Below, piece after piece: positions 55,206 to 64,000 of a stretch of 64,000 bases of DNA. A model generated the notes under the pieces. It worked only from the letters and a program-made list of their open reading frames with translations, had not been told where the DNA came from and did not search any database. The position numbers were made by a program, and so were the translations under genes. Positions within the stretch are counted from its first letter, which is position 1. The number at the start of each line of letters is the position of its first letter. The stretch is from Leucobacter tenebrionis (lineage in GTDB: Bacteria > Actinomycetota > Actinomycetes > Actinomycetales > Microbacteriaceae), in contig NZ_CP082322.1 in assembly GCF_019884725.1 (NCBI RefSeq), positions 992,001 to 1,056,000 on the forward strand, given 5' to 3'.

Positions 55206-57326
55206 TTACTCGCCCTTAGCCTTCTGAACGATCTCATCGGCCACGGCCTTCGGCACCTCAGCGTAGGAGTCGAAGGTCATCGAGAACACCGCACGACCGC
55301 TGGTCTTCGACCGCAGGTCGCCGATGTACCCGAACATCTCGGAAAGCGGCACGAGGGCGCGCACGACCTTGACGCCGCTCGCATCCTCCATGGACTGGAT
55401 CTGCCCGCGACGGGAGTTCAGGTCGCCGATCACGTCGCCCATGTACTCCTCGGGAGTACGCACCTCGACCGCCATGAGCGGCTCGAGGATGACGGGCTGA
55501 GCGAGGCGCGCGGCCTCCTTGAAGGCCATCGAACCCGCGATCTTGAACGCCATCTCCGAGGAGTCGACGTCGTGGTACTGGCCGTCGAGCAGCTGAGCCT
55601 TGACGTTGACCACGGGGAACCCGGCGAGGATGCCGTACTGCATGGCGTCCTGGATGCCGGCGTCGACCGACGGGATGTACTCGCGAGGAACGCGACCGCC
55701 GGTCACCTTGTCCTCGAACTCGTACGTCTTGTCGCTGCCCTCTTCGGTCTCGAGCGGCGCCAGCGAGATCTGCACCTTCGCGAACTGACCGGATCCACCG
55801 GTCTGCTTCTTGTGGGTGTAGTCGTACTTCGGCACCTCGCGGCGGATCGTCTCGCGGTAGGCCACCTGGGGCTTGCCCACGTTCGCCTCGACCTTGAACT
55901 CGCGCTTCATGCGATCGACGAGGATGTCGAGGTGCAGCTCGCCCATACCGGCGATGACGGTCTGGCCGGTCTCGGCGTTGAGGCTCACGCGGAACGTGGG
56001 ATCCTCTTCGGCGAGCTTCTGGATCGCGACGCCGAGCTTCTCCTGGTCGCCCTTGGTCTTCGGCTCGATGGCCACCTCGATCACAGGCTCGGGGAAGGTC
56101 ATCGACTCGAGCACGACCTGGTTGTTCGGGTCGCAGAGCGTGTCGCCCGTGGTGGTGTCCTTGAGACCGATCACCGCGTAGATGTTGCCGGCGGTGAGCT
56201 CGTCGACCGGGTTCTCCTTGTTGGCGTGCATCTGGAAGATCTTTCCGATGCGCTCCTTCTTGCCCTTGGTCGAGTTCACGACCTGGGCGCCCGACTCGAC
56301 CTTGCCCGAGTACACGCGCACGTAGGTGAGGCGGCCGAAGAAGGGGTGCACGGCGATCTTGAACGCGAGCGCCGAGAACGGCTCGTCGGCCGACGGCTTG
56401 CGCTCGATGACGACCGACTCGTCGCGGGGATCGTGCGCCTGGATCGCGCCGATATCGAGCGGGTTCGGCAGGAAGTCGACGACCGCGTCGAGCATCGGCT
56501 GGATGCCGCGGTTCTTGAACGCCGAGCCGCAGTACACGGGGTAGATCTCGTTGTTCACGACCATCTTGCGGATGCCGGCCTTGAGCTCGTCGATCGTGAG
56601 CTCTTCGCCGCCGAAGAACTTCTCGAGCAGCTCGTCGTCGCTCTCGGCGACGGTCTCGACGAGCTGCGCGCGGTACTCCTCGGCCTTGGCCTGGAGCTCG
56701 GCGGGGATCTCGCGGGTCTCGTAGGCGGCGCCCAGGGATACGTCGCCCTTGGCGTCGCCCTCCCAGACGAAGGCCTGCATCGACAGCAGGTCGACGACGC
56801 CGATGAAGTCGCTCTCCGAGCCGATGGGCAGCTGCATCACGAGCGGCTTGGCGCCGAGGCGGCTGATGATGGTGTCGACCGTGAAGTAGAAGTCGGCGCC
56901 CATCTTGTCCATCTTGTTGACGAAGCAGATGCGGGGAACGCCGTACTTGTCGGCCTGACGCCACACGGTCTCGGACTGGGGCTCCACACCCTCCTTGCCG
57001 TCGAACACGGCGACGGCGCCGTCGAGCACGCGCAGCGAGCGCTCCACCTCGACGGTGAAGTCGACGTGGCCCGGGGTGTCGATGATGTTGATCTGGTTCT
57101 TGTTCCAGAAGCAGGTCACCGCGGCACTGGTGATGGTGATGCCGCGCTCCTTCTCCTGCTCCATCCAGTCGGTCGTCGAAGCGCCGTCGTGGGTCTCACC
57201 CAGCTTGTGGTTGACACCCGTGTAGAACAGGATGCGCTCGGTCGTAGTGGTCTTGCCGGCATCGATGTGCGCCATGATGCCGATGTTGCGGACCTTGCTC
57301 AGGTCGGTGAGCACGTCTTGTGCCAC
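55206..57326 (-). CDS. fusA: Elongation factor G
   Basis: This 706-residue GTPase moves tRNA and mRNA after peptide bond formation. G motifs are [30 protein letters not shown] and [10 protein letters not shown]. Domains II-V follow, with the [13 protein letters not shown] strand and the C-terminal [10 protein letters not shown] segment. Length is normal. It follows rpsG by 116 bp with a perfect 14-bp hairpin between. Confidence 0.98.
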   Translation of the reverse strand: MAQDVLTDLSKVRNIGIMAHIDAGKTTTTERILFYTGVNHKLGETHDGASTTDWMEQEKERGITITSAAVTCFWNKNQINIIDTPGHVDFTVEVERSLRVLDGAVAVFDGKEGVEPQSETVWRQADKYGVPRICFVNKMDKMGADFYFTVDTIISRLGAKPLVMQLPIGSESDFIGVVDLLSMQAFVWEGDAKGDVSLGAAYETREIPAELQAKAEEYRAQLVETVAESDDELLEKFFGGEELTIDELKAGIRKMVVNNEIYPVYCGSAFKNRGIQPMLDAVVDFLPNPLDIGAIQAHDPRDESVVIERKPSADEPFSALAFKIAVHPFFGRLTYVRVYSGKVESGAQVVNSTKGKKERIGKIFQMHANKENPVDELTAGNIYAVIGLKDTTTGDTLCDPNNQVVLESMTFPEPVIEVAIEPKTKGDQEKLGVAIQKLAEEDPTFRVSLNAETGQTVIAGMGELHLDILVDRMKREFKVEANVGKPQVAYRETIRREVPKYDYTHKKQTGGSGQFAKVQISLAPLETEEGSDKTYEFEDKVTGGRVPREYIPSVDAGIQDAMQYGILAGFPVVNVKAQLLDGQYHDVDSSEMAFKIAGSMAFKEAARLAQPVILEPLMAVEVRTPEEYMGDVIGDLNSRRGQIQSMEDASGVKVVRALVPLSEMFGYIGDLRSKTSGRAVFSMTFDSYAEVPKAVADEIVQKAKGE

Positions 57327-57386
57327 AGGGGTCTCCTCCGAATAGGGGGTGAAAAGATTATGCGGGCCGGGATTGCCGGTCCTTCA

Positions 57387-57431
57387 TCGAGCTTGTCGGG
57401 ATGACGGGATCCGCCACCCCGACAAGCTCGA
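57387..57431. repeat. 14-bp inverted repeat in the rpsG-fusA spacer
   Basis: TCGAGCTTGTCGGG (57387-57400) and its reverse complement (57418-57431) enclose 17 nt. The arms share GAGCTTG-CG with the repeat at 6404 and the tuf terminator. It may be an inserted repeat acting as a hairpin. Confidence 0.65.
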
Positions 57432-57442
57432 AGCGCAGATGA

Positions 57443-57913
57443 CTACCAGCGGTAGTGAGCGAACGCGCGGTTCGACTCGGCCATCTTGTGAGTGTCCTCG
57501 CGGCGCTTCACGGCGGCGCCGAGGCCGTTGGAAGCATCGAGGATCTCGTTGGTGAGGCGATCGGTCATCGAGTTCTCACGACGAGCCTTCGCGTAGCTGG
57601 TGAGCCAGCGCAGTGCGAGCGTGTTCGCGCGGTGCGGCTTCACCTCGACGGGCACCTGGTAGGTGCTGCCGCCGACGCGACGCGAGCGGACCTCGAGCGT
57701 GGGACGCACGTTGTCGAGCGCCTTCTTGAGCACCGTCACCGCGTCCTGACCGGACTTCTCGGCGACGTTCTCGAGTGCACCGTAGACGATGCGCTCGGCG
57801 AGACCCTTCTTGCCGTCCAGCAGGATCTTGTTGACGAGCTGGCTGACGATGGGGGCACCGTAAACGGGATCGGCGACGACGGGGCGCTTGGGAGCGGGAC
57901 CTTTACGGGGCAT
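57443..57913 (-). CDS. rpsG: 30S ribosomal protein S7
   Basis: This 156-residue protein has [19 protein letters not shown], the [23 protein letters not shown] region and the C-terminal [14 protein letters not shown]. It nucleates the small-subunit head. The ATG shares one base with the rpsL stop (TAATG). Confidence 0.97.
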   Translation of the reverse strand: MPRKGPAPKRPVVADPVYGAPIVSQLVNKILLDGKKGLAERIVYGALENVAEKSGQDAVTVLKKALDNVRPTLEVRSRRVGGSTYQVPVEVKPHRANTLALRWLTSYAKARRENSMTDRLTNEILDASNGLGAAVKRREDTHKMAESNRAFAHYRW

Positions 57914-58284
57914 TACTTCACCTTCTTCGCACCGTAGCGGCTGCGAGCCTGCTGGCGATCCTTGACCGCCTGCGTGTCGAGCGCGCCGCGCACGATCTTG
58001 TAACGGACACCGGGGAGGTCCTTGACACGACCACCGCGCACGAGCACCAGCGAGTGCTCCTGCAGGTTGTGGCCCTCACCCGGAATGTAGGCGGTGACCT
58101 CGGTCCCGTTGCGGAGCTTCACACGAGCGACCTTGCGCATCGCCGAGTTTGGCTTCTTCGGGGTGGTGGTGTAGACGCGGGTGCAGACCCCGGCCTGCTG
58201 CGGGTTCGCCTTCAGGGCGGGCGCCTTGGTCTTGGAGACCTTCGGCGTACGGCCCTTGCGAACCAGCTGCTGAATAGTAGGCAC
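57913..58284 (-). CDS. rpsL: 30S ribosomal protein S12
   Basis: This 123-residue decoding-centre protein has [19 protein letters not shown] and [17 protein letters not shown]. The Lys residues where streptomycin-resistance changes occur (the KKPNSA and RVKDLPG positions) are the sensitive wild type. It heads rpsL-rpsG-fusA-tuf. A consensus-like promoter lies about 240 bp upstream, giving a long structured leader. Confidence 0.98.
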   Translation of the reverse strand: MPTIQQLVRKGRTPKVSKTKAPALKANPQQAGVCTRVYTTTPKKPNSAMRKVARVKLRNGTEVTAYIPGEGHNLQEHSLVLVRGGRVKDLPGVRYKIVRGALDTQAVKDRQQARSRYGAKKVK

Positions 58285-58377
58285 TGATTCTCCTCATTCG
58301 TCCTGCACGGTGACAGGAATGCTTTCATGGTCAAGCATGTGCGATCGCTTGCGCGGCCGCTGAGCTGCTGTCGAAGA

Positions 58378-58395
58378 CGACGCGCGAGCGCGTCG
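58378..58395 (-). other. Hairpin in the rpsL leader (proximal)
   Basis: CGACGCGC (58378-58385) pairs with GCGCGTCG (58388-58395). It lies in the predicted rpsL 5' leader, about 95 bp upstream of the start codon. Confidence 0.45.
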
Positions 58396-58452
58396 GCGGC
58401 GACCGAGTGCAGCTATGCCGTGGGGGTGTCAGCTCTGCTGAGCGAGGGACCC

Positions 58453-58482
58453 GACGGTGAGCACTCCCCCGCTCACCCCGTC
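58453..58482 (-). other. Hairpin in the rpsL leader (distal)
   Basis: GGTGAGC (58456-58462) pairs with GCTCACC (58471-58477), extended by GAC/GTC around a 2-nt bulge. It lies about 35 nt into the predicted transcript. Confidence 0.45.
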
Positions 58483-58510
58483 ACATGCATGACGAAACCA
58501 TCGGTGGAGG

Positions 58511-58552
58511 GCACCAAGGGTTAACTTTACGCCCTGTGGAGCGGCTTGGCAA
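58511..58552 (-). promoter_or_regulatory. str operon (rpsL) promoter with shared ribosomal-protein signature
   Basis: The -35 box is TTGCCA (58547-58552), the spacer is 17 bp, and the -10 box is TAAAGT (58524-58529). It is followed by TAACCCTTGGTGC. The block matches those upstream of rplM and infA. The leader to rpsL is about 230 nt. Confidence 0.78.
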
Positions 58553-58560
58553 GAGCCGGG

Positions 58561-59202
58561 CTACTGCGGCGGCTCGAGGTGCTGGGACAGTTCGTCGAGC
58601 ATCGCCCTGATCTGCGGTTCGACGAAGCGCTGGATCGCGGCCTCGATCCGCCCCCGGTGCGCCACGAGCGCGAAGCAGACCTCCCGCCCGATCTCCTCGG
58701 CGTGCGCGTCGGCGAGCTCGATCTCCCGGCGCAGCCGCTGCTTCTCCTCATGGCTCAGGGGCGGCCTCGGGAGCGGCGGCTCGGGCTTGCTCTCCTCCGC
58801 GAGCCCGGCGAGCGTGAAGAGGAAGGGCTGCTCGCTGTCGTCGGGCTCGGGATCCGGATCCAACCCCTCGTACTCGGGGGCGAGCCCCTCCGCGGGATCG
58901 TAGCCGCCCGCTCGCCACAGCTCCTCCCCCGTCAGCTCCTCGTGCAGCGCGGGGAGTTCGGCCGCCGTGAACTCGTCCACCCGCTTGTCGATGATGCGCT
59001 GCATGCGCGAGACGAGCGCGTGGGTGACCTGGTGCGGCACATCGTTCGTGAGGCCGGCGGCTGCGAGGATCGGGGATCCGGTGCACCTCCGGCAGAGGCG
59101 GGATCTCCCGCGGTGCGTGCCCGGCGACCAGCTCGGCACCCACCGCAGCCAGGCGTCCACGGCGGCGTTCACTCTCTCGTCGATGGCGCCCGCCACGATC
59201 AC
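58561..59202 (-). CDS. Uncharacterised cytoplasmic protein, last gene of a three-gene operon
   Basis: This 213-residue soluble protein was not recognised. An N-terminal segment has CRRCTGSP, possibly half of a metal or disulfide site. An acidic middle (GLDPDPEPDDSEQ) and a C-terminal charged helical region (EEKQRLRREIELADAHAEE) follow. GTG at 59202 overlaps the stop of the membrane-protein gene before it (GTGA). It shares a coupled operon with two membrane proteins, so a membrane-associated role is possible. It ends just before the rpsL promoter. Confidence 0.7.
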   Translation of the reverse strand: MIVAGAIDERVNAAVDAWLRWVPSWSPGTHRGRSRLCRRCTGSPILAAAGLTNDVPHQVTHALVSRMQRIIDKRVDEFTAAELPALHEELTGEELWRAGGYDPAEGLAPEYEGLDPDPEPDDSEQPFLFTLAGLAEESKPEPPLPRPPLSHEEKQRLRREIELADAHAEEIGREVCFALVAHRGRIEAAIQRFVEPQIRAMLDELSQHLEPPQ

Positions 59203-59681
59203 TCGTCCTCCCCCGCGCGCTCCCACGGCCACTTCGGGGCGGGGCGGTCGGTGTAGACCCGGCGCGCGAGCACGCTCCAGAACAGCAGCGAAGCCGCGGC
59301 CCAGATCACGGGCAGCGCCGCCGCGAACGGGCTCACCCAGGTCTCGTCGACCGAGAGGCCGGCCAGCATCCCGCCGAGGCACCAGAGCAGGTACACGCCG
59401 CCCGCGACCGCGATGACGGTGCCCCAGGCGGGGCCGCGGCGGCCGCGCAGCAGCACGATCGCCTGCTGCCACAGCGCGGCGGCGAGCAGTGCCAGACCGA
59501 GGAACAGCAGGACCGGGGCTGCCCACCGGGGCACCCCGTCGCTCGAAATCGGATCGCGCTGCATGGCGAGAGAGAGCATCCCCCAGGTCGCGATGAGCAG
59601 CGCTGCGGCCACGATCACGCCGGCCAGAGCCAGGCCGGCGACGTAGCCGCGCGTCACACCGCGTCGGGGGCTTTCGGTCAC
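59199..59681 (-). CDS. Uncharacterised four-helix membrane protein
   Basis: This 160-residue protein has hydrophobic segments at about 14-38, 52-74, 85-108 and 118-142, and a charged C-terminus. No family motif was recognised. GTG at 59681 overlaps the stop of the upstream gene (GTGA), and its own stop overlaps the next start, so all three genes in the operon are translationally coupled. It may work in a complex with the gene before it, which has a similar helix count. Confidence 0.7.
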   Translation of the reverse strand: MTESPRRGVTRGYVAGLALAGVIVAAALLIATWGMLSLAMQRDPISSDGVPRWAAPVLLFLGLALLAAALWQQAIVLLRGRRGPAWGTVIAVAGGVYLLWCLGGMLAGLSVDETWVSPFAAALPVIWAAASLLFWSVLARRVYTDRPAPKWPWERAGEDE

Positions 59682-60742
59682 GACTGAGTCGCCCGCTTAC
59701 CGGCCGGGCCGGCCACCGAGGCGCCGAAGGGCTGGTCGGAGGCCGAGTGCTTCTCCTGGGACTCGGCGAGCGCGGCCTCGTACTCGGCGAGCGCCTCCGC
59801 GTTCTTCTGCTTCATGCGACGTCCGCGGCCGCCGATCCACGCACCGAACCAGATCGTGACTTCCCGCGCGACGAGCGCTGCCACGACCGCGGGCACCGTC
59901 AAGCCGAAACGCTCGGCGATCACCAGCGGGGGCAGGTGGAACAGCGCGCCGAACCCGCTCACATCGGTCATGACGCCGATGGTCGTCACGACCCAGACCG
60001 CGCCCGCGACGAGGAACCCGCCCAGCACATAGGCCCACCACCCTGCGCGGCCGACGATCAGCACGAGCACCGAGAGACTCACGAAGAAGGCCGCCACCGC
60101 GGCGGCGGTGCTCCACCTCAGCAGCTGCTCCGTCAGACCGTCGACGAACTGCGACGGAGCGAGCGAGGGCGCGAGCACCAGGGCGTACACCCCCGCGTAC
60201 ACGAGCGCGAACCCGACGGTGGCGAGCACGGAGATGAGCAGGCCGGCGCCGCGATTGCCGCGGATGTCGGGGGGCATGGGCGTCTGCATGTAGAGGGCCG
60301 CCATCGGGTGGTCGGCGCTGATGCGGATCTCGCCGTCCCGAGCCGGCGGGAGGGGCGCCTCGGCGGAGGCCGACGGAAGGTCGTCGAGCGCCGGCAGCGA
60401 AGCCACCTCGCTCTCCGCGGGCTCGGCAGGACGCCCGACTCCCAGCGTCTCGAGATCGAGCTGCGTGTCGACCTCGGAGGCGGCCTCACGGCGGGCGCGC
60501 TCGGCTTCGGCCTCGTCGGCGGGCGATGCCTCCTCCGCGTCCACCACCACGATCTCCTCGGCCGCGACGACCTCGCGCTCCGACCCCGCGTCGGAATCGG
60601 AGCTCGTGCTCCGCGATCGCTGCACCGCGGCGAGCACGTCGGTCTGGCTTGCCTCGGCCTCCTCCACCGGCGCCCCCGGATTCGCCGACGTCTCGGGGGC
60701 CTCTGCGGCTCTCGATGCGGGGGTCTCGCGGTCGTCGCTCAT
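59678..60742 (-). CDS. Uncharacterised membrane protein with long acidic N-terminus
   Basis: This 354-residue protein has an acidic Ala/Glu/Asp/Ser-rich N-terminal region of about 150 residues, low in hydrophobics and probably disordered. Four transmembrane helices (about 170-195, 215-240, 245-270, 285-305) and a charged C-terminal helix (KQKNAEALAEYEAALAE) follow. ATG at 60742 has GAGAGG upstream. No domain was recognised. It heads the coupled operon between rpoC and rpsL. A TAGTGT box near 60808 could be its -10. Confidence 0.68.
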   Translation of the reverse strand: MSDDRETPASRAAEAPETSANPGAPVEEAEASQTDVLAAVQRSRSTSSDSDAGSEREVVAAEEIVVVDAEEASPADEAEAERARREAASEVDTQLDLETLGVGRPAEPAESEVASLPALDDLPSASAEAPLPPARDGEIRISADHPMAALYMQTPMPPDIRGNRGAGLLISVLATVGFALVYAGVYALVLAPSLAPSQFVDGLTEQLLRWSTAAAVAAFFVSLSVLVLIVGRAGWWAYVLGGFLVAGAVWVVTTIGVMTDVSGFGALFHLPPLVIAERFGLTVPAVVAALVAREVTIWFGAWIGGRGRRMKQKNAEALAEYEAALAESQEKHSASDQPFGASVAGPAGKRATQS

Positions 60743-60855
60743 CGCTGCACCTCTCGTCGTGGGGCGCTCGGTCGCCGAGTCACCACCGAGCACATACTCT
60801 GGCCGTCACACTACAAGCAGCCGCCGACATTCCGGGGAGCCCGCGCGCAGAACAC

Positions 60856-60894
60856 GCGAAAAAGGGCGCCCGCACCGAAGTACGAGCGCCCTTT
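60856..60894 (-). terminator. Intrinsic terminator after rpoC
   Basis: AAAGGGCGC (60861-60869) pairs with GCGCCCTTT (60886-60894), and TTTTTCG follows on the minus strand. It begins 23 bases after the rpoC stop. Confidence 0.8.
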
Positions 60895-60916
60895 CCACGG
60901 CCCGGGCCGCTCCCCG

Positions 60917-64000
<3,084 letters not shown>

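Noticed and set aside
55258-56964. 568-codon frame inside fusA
   Set aside because: It is a shifted frame in the same strand as fusA with Arg/Gly/Asp-rich noise; fusA itself is intact.

Overview
The window is high-GC DNA with dense coding, many GTG starts and a few TTG starts. Neighbouring genes often share 4 bp (ATGA or GTGA overlaps). The content is typical of an actinomycete: a guaB3 paralogue, a CIRCE-controlled groES, a GAF-LuxR regulator of the RamA type, a short-lid adenylate kinase, and three DUF4190 membrane proteins. Gene order (guaA / DUF3817 / SURF1 / guaB3; glmS-acpS-alr-tsaE-tsaB-rimI-tsaD; truA next to rplQ) points to the family Microbacteriaceae, perhaps a Leucobacter relative. 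That placement is inference from layout, not from a database search. No tRNA, rRNA, CRISPR array, insertion sequence or phage gene was seen.

Layout. 1-3.7 kb: start of a PcrA/UvrD helicase, type I asparaginase, glycerophosphodiesterase and a Bax-inhibitor-1-like membrane protein. 4.3-8.6 kb: guaA, a DUF3817 protein, a SURF1-like protein and guaB3. 8.7-13.8 kb: an acetate/propionate module (ActP-type symporter, DUF485 partner, acyl-CoA synthetase) divergent from a GAF-LuxR regulator. 13.8-16.7 kb: guaB, rarD and groES. 17-20 kb: three DUF4190 proteins around a class I methyltransferase. 20-26.7 kb: a translationally coupled operon for the cell wall and t6A tRNA modification (glmS, acpS, alr, tsaE, tsaB, rimI, tsaD). 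It is divergent from coaA.

27.8-47.7 kb, all on the minus strand: rplM-rpsI-glmM, the alpha operon with truA, secY-adk-map, and the S10-spc block. rpsD and rpsN are missing from their usual places. 48-53.6 kb: a WecA/WbpL-type sugar-phosphate transferase coupled to a CapD/FlaA1-type dehydratase, then a secreted LPXTG-anchored M1-like metallopeptidase on the plus strand. 53.8-58.3 kb: the str operon rpsL-rpsG-fusA-tuf. 58.6-60.7 kb: an uncharacterised three-gene coupled operon. 60.9-64 kb: the C-terminal part of rpoC.

No obviously new defence or biosynthetic system is present. The unusual material lies in the spacers and signals. There is a REP/BIME-like palindromic repeat family, including an inverted pair inside the alpha operon. 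Three ribosomal operons share a 19-nt promoter signature. Five genes have a -10 box 6-7 nt before the start codon, which suggests leaderless mRNAs. A terminator plus a fresh promoter splits rplO from secY. There is also a perfect 30-bp-arm palindrome, two 19-bp minisatellites, and a hairpin that contains the guaA stop codon and has a duplicated arm.
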